This document shows positions 56,881 through 64,000 of a stretch of DNA of 64,000 bases, piece by piece. The stretch comes from Xanthobacter agilis (lineage in GTDB: Bacteria > Pseudomonadota > Alphaproteobacteria > Rhizobiales > Xanthobacteraceae): positions 62,001 to 126,000 of the forward strand of contig NZ_JABWGX010000009.1 of assembly GCF_021730435.1 (NCBI RefSeq). The letters are read 5' to 3'. Within the stretch, counting starts at the first letter, position 1. Each line of letters begins with the position of its first letter. The notes under the pieces were generated by a model, which searched no databases, was not told where the DNA came from, and saw nothing but the letters and a program-made list of their open reading frames with translations. The position numbers were made by a program, and so were the translations under genes.

Positions 56881-58113
56881 ATGTGCCGCGAGCGTGCCGT
56901 CGTCGGGCGCCAGCCGGGGGCCTGCGTCGCAGGTTCCGTGGTCGAGGTGTTCCGCGTCTTTCTGAAGCTCGGCCTGACGTCGTTCGGCGGTCCCATTGCT
57001 CATATCGGCTATTTCCGCGACGAACTGGTGCTGAAGCGGCGCTGGCTCGGCGAAGCTGCCTTTGCCGATCTCGTGGCCCTGTGCCAGTTCCTGCCTGGGC
57101 CGGCGTCGAGCCAGCTCGGCTTTGCGCTTGGCCTGCTGCGGGCCGGGGGGCTTTGGGGCGGGCTGGCCGCATGGCTGGGCTTCACGCTGCCCTCGGCCCT
57201 GGTGCTGCTGGCGTTCGGCCTCGGCGCCGCGGCCAGCGGCGGCGCTTGGGCGCAGGGGGCGCTGCACGGGTTGAAGCTGGTGGCGGTGGCGGTGGTGGCC
57301 CAGGCGGTGTGGGGCATGGCGCGCAATCTCGCGCCCGACCGGGCGCGGGCCGCGATCGCCCTTGGCGGGGTGCTTCTGGTGGTGTTCCTCGGCGGAGCGA
57401 TGGGGCAGCTGGCGGCCATCCTGCTCGGCGCGCTTGCGGGAACCTTCCTGTGCCGCGACCCTGCCGCTCCGACCACCGGCGGGTTCGATGTCCCGCTGTC
57501 CCGTGGGCTTGGGCGTGCGTCGCTGGTGCTGTTCGTGGTGCTGCTGGTGGCGCCGCCGGTCCTCGTCGCCGCCGGCGCCGGACAAAGCGTGGCGCTGTTC
57601 GAGGCCTTCTATCGCTCGGGGGCCTTGGTGTTCGGTGGCGGCCATGTGGTGCTGCCGCTGCTTCAGGCGGCGGTGGTCACGCCGGGGTGGGTGAGCACCG
57701 AGGCGTTCCTGTCCGGCTACGGCCTCGCGCAGGCGGTGCCCGGCCCGCTCTTCACTTTTGCCGCTTATCTCGGCGCGATCATGGGGCCGGCGCCCCACGG
57801 CGTCCTCGGCGCGGTTATCGCTCTGGTGGCGGTGTTTCTGCCCGGCCTGCTGCTGGTGGCGGGCCTGCTGCCATTCTGGAGTGTGCTGCATCGGCGTCCG
57901 GCGGCTCGGGCCGCCATGCGCGGGGCCAATGCGGCTGTGGTCGGCATCCTGGGCGCCGCGCTTTACGATCCGGTGTGGACCGGCGCGGTCTTCATGCCGG
58001 CGGATTTCGCCGTCGCTCTCTGCGGCTTCCTGCTGCTCACCCGCTGGCACGCACCGCCGGTGGCGGTGGTGCTGCTGCTGGTGGGCGCCGGTGTGCTGCG
58101 GGCGCTGGTCTGA
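56881..58113 (+). CDS. chrA: ChrA-type chromate transporter
   Basis: A 410-residue protein with about ten hydrophobic segments in two homologous halves. The half-motifs LKLGLTSFGGPIAHIGYFRD with LCQFLPGPASSQLGFALG, and the second-half versions YRSGALVFGGGHVVLPLLQ and GLAQAVPGPLFTFAAYLGA, are the CHR family signature. It should exchange or extrude chromate. The ATG at 56881 (GGAGGA upstream) is preferred over a GTG at 56827. It converges on the nitroreductase gene. Confidence 0.94.
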   Translation: MCRERAVVGRQPGACVAGSVVEVFRVFLKLGLTSFGGPIAHIGYFRDELVLKRRWLGEAAFADLVALCQFLPGPASSQLGFALGLLRAGGLWGGLAAWLGFTLPSALVLLAFGLGAAASGGAWAQGALHGLKLVAVAVVAQAVWGMARNLAPDRARAAIALGGVLLVVFLGGAMGQLAAILLGALAGTFLCRDPAAPTTGGFDVPLSRGLGRASLVLFVVLLVAPPVLVAAGAGQSVALFEAFYRSGALVFGGGHVVLPLLQAAVVTPGWVSTEAFLSGYGLAQAVPGPLFTFAAYLGAIMGPAPHGVLGAVIALVAVFLPGLLLVAGLLPFWSVLHRRPAARAAMRGANAAVVGILGAALYDPVWTGAVFMPADFAVALCGFLLLTRWHAPPVAVVLLLVGAGVLRALV

Positions 58114-58122
58114 TGGGGGCGA

Positions 58123-58154
58123 TCCTCAGGCGAGGCGGTCCTCAGGCGAGGCTG
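58123..58154. repeat. 16-bp tandem duplication between chrA and the nitroreductase gene
   Basis: TCCTCAGGCGAGGCGG is followed by a copy with one mismatch. The second copy contains the stop codon of the minus-strand nitroreductase. Confidence 0.7.
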
Positions 58155-58846
58155 TCCACGAAGCGGGTGAACCCCTCCACCGGCTCGCGTTCGGTGACGA
58201 ATGTGTTCTCCGGCGCCGTGGGGTCCGCATGGCCCAACGCCATGCCGCACACGAGCATCTGAGTGTCGGGCATGGCCAGCCGGCGCGCGATGACGCGAGC
58301 ATAGGTGTTGAACGCGGCCTGCGGGCAGGTGTCGAGGCCGAAGGCGCGCGCCGCGATCATGATGTTCTCCAGGAACATGCCGTAGTCCAGCCACGACCCG
58401 AGCTCCATGTCGCGATCGATGGTGAAGATCAGCCCCACCGGCGCATCGAAGAACAGGAAGTTGCGGGCATGCTGGGCATTCATGCGACCGGTGTCGCCAC
58501 GGCCGATGCCCAGCGCGCCGTAAAGGTCCCAGCCCACCTTGCGGCGGCGGGCGAGATAGGGCTCGCGCCAGGCCCGCGGGTAATAAGTGTAGTCCGGCGC
58601 GCCGGGGTCGCCGGCAAGCGAGAGGGCATGGAGTTCGCCCGTCAGCGTCTTCAGCGGCGCTCCGGTGAGCACCAGCACTTGCCAGGGCTGGATATTGGAG
58701 CCGCTCGGTGCCCGCGCCGCCAGCTCCAGGATGGCAACGATGGTCTCCCGTGGAACCTCTGTCGGCAGGAAGGCGCGAACGGAACGGCGCGTGCGCAGGG
58801 CGCCGGATGCCGAAAGGGGCGGTTCGGGTGTGGCGGGCGCGTGCAT
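58142..58846 (-). CDS. Nitroreductase-family flavoprotein
   Basis: A 234-residue FMN-dependent oxidoreductase: RRSVRAFLPTEVPRETIVAI, then ARAPSGSNIQPWQVLVLTG (FMN/dimer interface) and DYGMFLENIMIAARAFGLDT. Starts at 58846 (MHAPATPEPP); the upstream open frame lacks family character. Likely substrates are nitroaromatics or quinones using NAD(P)H. It lies 146 bp downstream of gabT and may share its transcript. Confidence 0.92.
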   Translation of the reverse strand: MHAPATPEPPLSASGALRTRRSVRAFLPTEVPRETIVAILELAARAPSGSNIQPWQVLVLTGAPLKTLTGELHALSLAGDPGAPDYTYYPRAWREPYLARRRKVGWDLYGALGIGRGDTGRMNAQHARNFLFFDAPVGLIFTIDRDMELGSWLDYGMFLENIMIAARAFGLDTCPQAAFNTYARVIARRLAMPDTQMLVCGMALGHADPTAPENTFVTEREPVEGFTRFVDSLA

Positions 58847-58992
58847 CTCTTGGGGTATCCTCCCGTTTTCGGCCTCAGGGGCCGAAGGGAGACTGCCGAA
58901 TTCCGCGCGCGCTTGAAAGGGGAGTGGTATTGATTTGCTGTCATGCGGGGCCGGCTGGGGCGCCCGGGCGGCGTGGGCCCGGGCGCCGCGCA

Positions 58993-60297
58993 TCAGGCGG
59001 CCGCCTTGGTGCGGACCAGCTCCAGCACCGATTGGCGCAGGATGGCGAGGCCCTGGTCCAGCGTCTCGTCCGCGATGGTGAGGGGCATCAGCAGGCGGAT
59101 GCCGTTGCCGTTGACGCCGCAGGTGAGGAGGATCAATCCCTTCTCGGCGGCCGAGACGACGAGCTTCTTGGCGAGGGCGGCGGCGGGGGCGCCGGTGGCC
59201 GGGTCGACGATATCGACCGCGATCATGGCGCCGAGGCCGCGCAGGTTCGCCACCGGGCTGCCTTCGGGCGCCATCAGCTCGCTGGTGATGAAGCCCCGCA
59301 CCTTGCCGCCGATGGCCTCGGCGCGGGCGGCAAGCCCCTCTTCCTCGATCACGTCGAGGGTGGCGAGGGCCGCCGCGCAGGACACCGGGTGGCCGCCGTA
59401 GGTGCTGCCCAATCCGCCGACATCAAGGTGATCCATCACGTCGGCGCGACCAATCACGCCAGCCAGCGGGAAGCCGCCGCCCACCGACTTGGCGATGGAC
59501 ATCAGGTCGGGTGCGACGCCCGCATGCTCGGTGGCGAACATCCGGCCGGTGCGCGCGAAGCCCGTCTGCACCTCGTCAACCATCAGCAGCATGCCGTGCG
59601 CGTCGCACAAGCCGCGCAGCCATTGCAGGAATTCGGCGGGCGCCGGGTGGAAGCCGCCCTCGCCCTGCACCGGCTCGATGAGGATGGCGGCAACCCGCTC
59701 CGGGTCCACCTGATATTTGAACAGCGCCTCAAGACCAGCTTGCGCCTCGGCGACGCTCACACCCGCGGCGACGGCAGGGTAGGGGGCATGATAGACATCC
59801 GCCAGCAGAGGTCCGAAGCCCTTCTTGTAGGGCGCCACCTTGCCGGTGAGGGCGGTGGTGGCGATGGTGCGGCCGTGGAAGGCGCCCTGGAAGGCGATGA
59901 CGGCCGGTCGGCCGGTGTAAGCGCGGGCGATCTTCACCCCATTCTCGACCGCTTCGGCGCCGGAATTGACCAGGAGCGTCTTGGCTGGCCCGGCCATGGG
60001 GGCGAGCGCGTTCAGCCGTTCGCACAGCCGCACATAGAGCTCGTAAGGGGCCACCTGGAACGAGGTGTGGGTGAACAGATCGAGCTGGGCGCGCGCGGCG
60101 GCGATCACTCTTGGATGGCAGTGGCCGACCGCGAGAACCGCGATGCCTCCGGCGAAATCGATGAAGGAGCGGCCTTCCACGTCCCACAAGGTGGAGTTGA
60201 CGGCGCGCTCGGCGAAGACGGGACAGGCGTGCCCCACGCCCCGCGGCACGGCGGCGTTGCGCCGCGCAAAAAGATCATCGGTCCGGCTCAAGGTCAT
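58993..60297 (-). CDS. gabT: 4-aminobutyrate aminotransferase (GabT type)
   Basis: A 434-residue class III aminotransferase (start 60297, MTLSRTDDLFARRN). It has the PLP Lys270 in LMSIAKSVGGGFPL, DEVQTGFARTG with the cofactor Asp241, Glu208 in ILIEPVQGEGGF and NSGAEAVENGVKIAR. GabT moves the amino group of GABA to 2-oxoglutarate. A perfect sigma-54 promoter is 35 bp upstream, and a sigma-54 activator gene is next to it. Together with the amidotransferase this points to polyamine or GABA breakdown. Confidence 0.93.
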   Translation of the reverse strand: MTLSRTDDLFARRNAAVPRGVGHACPVFAERAVNSTLWDVEGRSFIDFAGGIAVLAVGHCHPRVIAAARAQLDLFTHTSFQVAPYELYVRLCERLNALAPMAGPAKTLLVNSGAEAVENGVKIARAYTGRPAVIAFQGAFHGRTIATTALTGKVAPYKKGFGPLLADVYHAPYPAVAAGVSVAEAQAGLEALFKYQVDPERVAAILIEPVQGEGGFHPAPAEFLQWLRGLCDAHGMLLMVDEVQTGFARTGRMFATEHAGVAPDLMSIAKSVGGGFPLAGVIGRADVMDHLDVGGLGSTYGGHPVSCAAALATLDVIEEEGLAARAEAIGGKVRGFITSELMAPEGSPVANLRGLGAMIAVDIVDPATGAPAAALAKKLVVSAAEKGLILLTCGVNGNGIRLLMPLTIADETLDQGLAILRQSVLELVRTKAAA

Positions 60298-60331
60298 CCC
60301 CTTCTGGGTCTGGTTAGATGATCTGTCTTGC

Positions 60332-60346
60332 GCAATTTCCGTGCCA
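60332..60346 (-). promoter_or_regulatory. Sigma-54 promoter of gabT
   Basis: On the minus strand the sequence is TGGCACGGAAATTGC, matching the sigma-54 consensus TGGCAC-G-N4-TTGC at every position. It lies 35 bp before the gabT ATG, so the leader is about 20 nt. The adjacent sigma-54 activator gene (60441-61871) is the obvious regulator. Confidence 0.92.
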
Positions 60347-60395
60347 GAAATGAATGTCTTGGATTCTGCGCCATATCCGTCCGAAACAGGCCAAA

Positions 60396-60413
60396 TGCTG
60401 CATGAATGCAGCA
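60396..60413. promoter_or_regulatory. 18-bp palindrome upstream of the sigma-54 promoter (candidate enhancer site)
   Basis: TGCTGCAT and ATGCAGCA form a perfect inverted repeat around GA, about 50 bp upstream of the -24 element of the gabT promoter. The size and place fit an upstream activating sequence for the sigma-54 activator encoded next door. Confidence 0.75.
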
Positions 60414-60440
60414 CATCTTTCGGCACGAACGCATCAATAC

Positions 60441-61871
60441 CTATTCCCGTGGCCGCGTGGTCTTGCGCACCAGGGTGGCGATATCCACGCCCAGCCGGCG
60501 GGCGGCCTCCCGTTTCGATCCGTAGCGGTCGAGGGCACGGCGGATCACATCATCCTCGAAGGCGCGGGTCAGCTCCCTCAAGGTGGCGCCGTCTTCGCCC
60601 GCGGGGAGGGCTGGAGCCGCGTCCTCGTGCTGCCGAGGGCGAACGCTGGCGCCGGTGTTGAGGCTTTCGGGGAGATGAATGGGCTCGGCCAGTTCGTCGG
60701 CCACGATGTCGAGATATTCCACGATGCTGCGCAGCTCACGCAGATTGCCGGGAAAATCGTGGGCGAGAATGGCGGCCCGGCAGGCGGGAGAAAGCCGCAG
60801 CGGCCGTCCGCGTTCACGATTTGCGCGGACCAGGAGGGCGTCCAGGATCTCCTCCTGGTCGGCCCGCGCCCGCAACGGGGGGATGTGCACCGGGAAGGTG
60901 GCGAGGCGGAAATAGAGGTCCTTTCGGAAGCTGCCCTCCTGCATCATGCGGCCAAGATCGCGGTTGGTGGCGGCCACCACATGGGTGTCGACCTTCTTGC
61001 TGACCGCGGAGCCCACCGATTGGATGGTTCCATCCTCCAGGAACTTCAATAGCTTGGCTTGGCTTGCCAGGGGAATTTCCCCGACCTCGTCGAGGAATAG
61101 CGTGCCGCCGCCCGCGCTTTCGATGAAGCCGCGCTTGCCGGCCTGGAGCGCGCCGGTGAAGGCGCCGCGCTCATAGCCGAACATCTCGGATTCAAACAGA
61201 GTTTCGGGGATGCTGCCGCAATTGACGTGCACGAACGGCCGTCCGCCGGTTCCTCCGGCGGCATGGATGAATTTGGCGACGGCGGTCTTGCCGACACCGG
61301 ATTCGCCCAGCAGCAGGATGCGGAAGCGCCGCGCATAGGCGCGCTGGGCACGGCCGATCTGGTCCTTGAGATCAGGCGGGAAGGAGAGCTCGCCCTGCGC
61401 TTCCACTTCGGCGCGCCCCACGGTGCGGCTCTGCGCGCCGCGGCGGGCGCGGTCCCAGCCATCGGGGTCGTTCAGCCAATAGAGCGAAAAGCCGCGCAGT
61501 TCTCCATCGACGCTCAGGACGCGTCGGAGCGCCTGATAGACGCGGCCGGAGCCGCGCGCCCGCACGCTGCCCTGGGACTGGCCGCGCTCGGTCGCGGCCA
61601 GAAAGTCGTCCATGTCCAGGTTGGACTGCTGCAGGAAGGTGGCGAGCGGCAGCCGGCCGGGCAGCGGACCGCTGCCGGCCAGCTTTTCGGCCGAGCGGTT
61701 GGAGAAAACCACGGCCTCTTCCGGGTTCACGATGATGAGGGGGCCGGGCAGGAGGTTGGCGAAGGCCCGGAACTCCGCCGATGCGAGAAAGGCGTCGAAG
61801 GCCTCCCGCTCGACCAATACGCCGTCCCGGAGGATGACACGAAAGGATTGAAGCTCCGAAGGGTCGCTCAC
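60441..61871 (-). CDS. Sigma-54-dependent transcriptional activator
   Basis: A 476-residue enhancer-binding protein. A PAS-like domain (about 35-125) is followed by an AAA+ domain with Walker A GESGVGKT (189-196), the sigma-54-contacting GAFTGA loop (236-241), Walker B GTLFLDE (256-262) and an arginine-rich sensor region, and a C-terminal Fis-type helix-turn-helix (DRYGSKREAARRLGVDIATL). No receiver domain is present. The PAS-protein gene upstream overlaps it by 4 bp (ATGA), so the two are co-translated. It likely controls the gabT promoter. Confidence 0.93.
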   Translation of the reverse strand: MSDPSELQSFRVILRDGVLVEREAFDAFLASAEFRAFANLLPGPLIIVNPEEAVVFSNRSAEKLAGSGPLPGRLPLATFLQQSNLDMDDFLAATERGQSQGSVRARGSGRVYQALRRVLSVDGELRGFSLYWLNDPDGWDRARRGAQSRTVGRAEVEAQGELSFPPDLKDQIGRAQRAYARRFRILLLGESGVGKTAVAKFIHAAGGTGGRPFVHVNCGSIPETLFESEMFGYERGAFTGALQAGKRGFIESAGGGTLFLDEVGEIPLASQAKLLKFLEDGTIQSVGSAVSKKVDTHVVAATNRDLGRMMQEGSFRKDLYFRLATFPVHIPPLRARADQEEILDALLVRANRERGRPLRLSPACRAAILAHDFPGNLRELRSIVEYLDIVADELAEPIHLPESLNTGASVRPRQHEDAAPALPAGEDGATLRELTRAFEDDVIRRALDRYGSKREAARRLGVDIATLVRKTTRPRE

Positions 61872-63094
61872 GTCTCCGCCGCCTCCCGTGCGCCATTGCG
61901 GCGGCGGCGGACCGGGCCGTCGGCCGGCGTCTTTCCGGCCTTGGCGGCGCTGGCGTCGAGGGGCCGCACCACCAGCACGTTCCAGAGGCTATCGCCGGTG
62001 CCGGGCACCTGGCGCCAGTGCAGGCGCAGCGCGCCGCCGCCGGTGGAGAGGCTGCGCCAGCCCCGGTCCGGGGTCGTGCCGGTCGCCATGGCCTTGCGCA
62101 CCTTCAGGGCCAGGCGTCGCTCCATCGTCTCGCCGCTGCCATGGGCCGCGACGAAGGCTAGGTTGCGAATGACCACCGCGCCGTCGCCATCAAGGACGAT
62201 CACGGCATCGGGCACCGCGTCGAACACCCGCCGCAGGGAGCCGAGGCGCTCGGCGCTGTCGGTCTCGCTCTGCCTTTGATCGGTGACGTCACGGCAGTTG
62301 CCCCACAATCGCCGCAGGAAGCCATCGACGATCTCGGCCCGCACATCGTTGCGGATGTAGACCGGGGTGCCATCGTGGCGGGAATCGATGCTGAGCGCGT
62401 CGTCGATCTCGTAATTGGCGTCGATGATCTGATTCACGAAGCGCTCGTTGGCGGCGCTGCGCGGCCATTGCAGGCGCACGTCGCGGCTGTTGAGGTCCAT
62501 GTCGTCGGGCAGTTCGTAGAGGCGGGCCATGGGCGTGTTGCACATGCGCCAGACCGATTGGTTCTCGAACACCTGGCGGATCACCTCCGCCTTGGGCTGG
62601 GTGGTGTCCACCGGCTCCAGGAACACGATGGCCCAGTGGGCTTCGGTGGCGTTCCGCACGATGGCACCGAGCAGCCGGGCGTCGTCCTCCAACTCCTGGT
62701 GCTTCAGGCCCACCGCCCCGAAGTCCATCTTGGTGAGAGCGAGCGCAGTGCGTCCGTGCCAGGTCACATATCGCGGCTGCGCCAGGGTCCTCAGGCTGCG
62801 TCCCCCGCGTCCCACCAGCGTCAGCTCGCAGGCCGGCAGGTGGCCGCCATCGGCGGCATGGCGCAGCAGCGCCGCGACGGTATCGGCGGAGTCGGGCGTG
62901 TAGAGGGCGTCGATGGGCAGGCCCGCGATCAGGTCCGCGGGCAGGCCGACGGCGCGGTTCTGCCGTTCGTTGGCCCACAGCAACCGTCCGTCCTCCCCCA
63001 CCACGTCGATCAGCAGATCGTCCAGGCTCTCCTGGGCGAGGGCGAAGGCCTGGCGCTCGTCCTCCATGAGCTGCAGGCCAGCCGGCTCGGGCAT
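61868..63094 (-). CDS. PAS-domain protein without a kinase domain
   Basis: A 408-residue soluble protein. Two PAS-like regions are visible: about residues 20-120 (DVVGEDGRLLWANERQNRAV) and about 275-385 (FDAVPDAVIVLDGDGAVVIR). A middle region (QVFENQSVWRMCNTPMARLY, then VNQIIDANYEIDDALSIDSR) resembles a third PAS. No histidine kinase, HAMP or membrane segment follows. It is coupled to the sigma-54 activator by an ATGA overlap, which suggests that it senses a cue and acts on the activator directly. Confidence 0.85.
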   Translation of the reverse strand: MPEPAGLQLMEDERQAFALAQESLDDLLIDVVGEDGRLLWANERQNRAVGLPADLIAGLPIDALYTPDSADTVAALLRHAADGGHLPACELTLVGRGGRSLRTLAQPRYVTWHGRTALALTKMDFGAVGLKHQELEDDARLLGAIVRNATEAHWAIVFLEPVDTTQPKAEVIRQVFENQSVWRMCNTPMARLYELPDDMDLNSRDVRLQWPRSAANERFVNQIIDANYEIDDALSIDSRHDGTPVYIRNDVRAEIVDGFLRRLWGNCRDVTDQRQSETDSAERLGSLRRVFDAVPDAVIVLDGDGAVVIRNLAFVAAHGSGETMERRLALKVRKAMATGTTPDRGWRSLSTGGGALRLHWRQVPGTGDSLWNVLVVRPLDASAAKAGKTPADGPVRRRRNGAREAAET

Positions 63095-63112
63095 TCCATC
63101 TTGTCCTTACGT

Positions 63113-63880
63113 TCAGGTGGCGCCGCACGGCGCCGGGGTCGTCCGCCGCCGCCTCCGGTCCGCCGCCGCCGCGCCAAAGGCGGCGAAGAGGCGGGCGCCG
63201 GGGGGCGACAGCTCGGGACGATACTCCGGATGCCATTGCACGCCCACTGCGAATGGATGGTCGCTCACGCGCACCGCTTCCGGCGTGCCGTCGGGTGCCT
63301 TCGCCTCCACGGAAAGGCGCCGGCCGATGCGGGCGAGGCCCTGGTAATGAAGGGAATTCACCGCGAACCGCGCGCTGCCGAACACGTCGATGAGCGGCGA
63401 GCCGGGAACCAGCTCCACGTCGTGGAAGGGGGCGTATTGACGGTCCGTGGGGGCGTCCTCCGGGGCATGGTGGAGCATGCGGCCGGGCACGGCGCGCAGC
63501 TCCGGCTCCAGGGTGCCGCCTTGCGCCACGTTCAGCTCTTGGAAGCCGCGACAGATGAACAGGGCCGGCACATCCGCGGCGATGATGGCCTGGATCAAAG
63601 GCAGGGACAGGTCGTCGCGCGCCGGATCGAACGGGCCGGGCGCCTGGGGCGGCCCGCCCCACCGGTCGGGGTGGACGTTGGAGGGGCTGCCGGTGAACAG
63701 GAAGCCATCGAATGCCGAAACCACGGCGCCGATGTCGTCGCGGGCGATGACCGCGGTGAGGAGGGTTGGCAGGCCGCCGGCGAAGGCATGCACCGCCCGG
63801 GCGTATTTGTCGCCGACGATATGGTGGGGCAGGCCGGACAGGTCCCGGAGGTCGCCGACCAAAGCGATGAGCGGGCGCAT
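63113..63880 (-). CDS. Gamma-glutamyl-GABA hydrolase-like class I amidotransferase
   Basis: A 255-residue glutamine amidotransferase-type hydrolase. The nucleophile Cys110 lies in ALFICRGFQELNVAQGG, and the His217/Glu219 pair in VGVQWHPEY. The family includes PuuD, which frees GABA from gamma-glutamyl-GABA in putrescine breakdown, and this fits the gabT neighbour. The start at 63880 overlaps the previous stop (TGATG). The Arg-rich tail may reflect frame drift at the end. Confidence 0.88.
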   Translation of the reverse strand: MRPLIALVGDLRDLSGLPHHIVGDKYARAVHAFAGGLPTLLTAVIARDDIGAVVSAFDGFLFTGSPSNVHPDRWGGPPQAPGPFDPARDDLSLPLIQAIIAADVPALFICRGFQELNVAQGGTLEPELRAVPGRMLHHAPEDAPTDRQYAPFHDVELVPGSPLIDVFGSARFAVNSLHYQGLARIGRRLSVEAKAPDGTPEAVRVSDHPFAVGVQWHPEYRPELSPPGARLFAAFGAAAADRRRRRTTPAPCGAT

Positions 63881-64000
63881 CAGGCCCGCTCCGCGCGATC
63901 GGCACCGGTGTCGTCGACAAGGCCGGCGAAGCGCAGGAAATTGAGGACCATTCGTTCGCAGCCGGGAATGAAGCTGTAGGCGGAAGCCTGCGCGGGATCG
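63880..64000 (-). CDS. C-terminal fragment of an unidentified gene
   Basis: The last 39 codons of a gene whose remainder is beyond the right edge. The fragment reads SFIPGCERMVLNFLRFAGLV and ends DRAERA, then TGA. Its stop overlaps the ATG of the amidotransferase gene (TGATG), so it belongs to the same operon. A glutamine-synthetase-type gene would fit a polyamine operon, but this fragment shows no such signature. Confidence 0.6.
   Translation of the reverse strand, partial: DPAQASAYSFIPGCERMVLNFLRFAGLVDDTGADRAERA

Overview
This window comes from a high-GC alphaproteobacterium, most likely a member of the Hyphomicrobiales (rhizobial-type) and possibly Xanthobacteraceae. The evidence is the rhizobial flagellar gene set and order (motE beside flgI/flgH, flaF-flbT, an FtcR/Rem-type regulator, a DUF1217 protein, a TTG-started motA), GC-rich coding, and FixK/FNR-like and sigma-54-type regulatory sites. 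The genus is an inference from gene content only.

Region 1 (1-38159) is a motility and chemotaxis locus. Its left arm (1-9976) is on the minus strand: motA-fliM-(DUF6468-like)-fliN-fliG, flhB, an unidentified gene, then flgB-flgC-fliE-flgG-flgA-flgI-motE-flgH, with flgH running off the left edge. From 10198 the genes turn to the plus strand: flgF-fliI, flgE-flgK-flgL-flaF-flbT-flgD-fliQ-flhA-fliR, a FliJ-like, a FlgJ-like and a FlgN-like gene, a FliL-like membrane protein, an MCP, then cheA-cheW-cheY-cheB-cheR. A group of IS5-family elements (about 30530-32130) separates cheR from a minus-strand cheZ. A second cheY, the flagellar regulator ftcR, a REC-winged-helix regulator and a DUF1217 gene follow, with long stretches that hold no recognisable gene. 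An IS3-family remnant (38235-38521) marks the end of the locus. No flagellin, fliF, fliP, fliL, motB or motC is present, so these must lie elsewhere.

Region 2 (38531-53690) is an energy and stress island. It holds a LuxR-type regulator (minus), a DUF3141 protein with a PhaC-like Cys-Asp-His triad and a C-terminal TerB-like segment, a MaoC-like/phosphate acetyltransferase fusion, acetate kinase, a P3A-type proton ATPase, a class PPK2 polyphosphate kinase, an ArsB/SLC13-type permease, and a second P3A-type proton ATPase. It links acetyl-phosphate, polyphosphate and proton pumping, and is the best candidate here for an incompletely described system. One FixK-type site precedes the second ATPase. 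The island closes with strong hairpin terminators.

Region 3 (53885-58113) is metal resistance. A Zn/Cd/Pb P1B ATPase is divergent from its MerR-family regulator across a textbook 19-bp-spacer promoter, and a ChrA chromate transporter lies behind a 25-bp palindrome.

Region 4 (58142-64000, minus strand) is an amine or GABA catabolism block. It contains the end of an unidentified gene, a gamma-glutamyl-GABA hydrolase-like class I amidotransferase, a PAS protein, a sigma-54 enhancer-binding regulator, a GabT-type aminotransferase preceded by a perfect sigma-54 promoter and an 18-bp palindrome, and a nitroreductase. No tRNA, rRNA or CRISPR array was seen.
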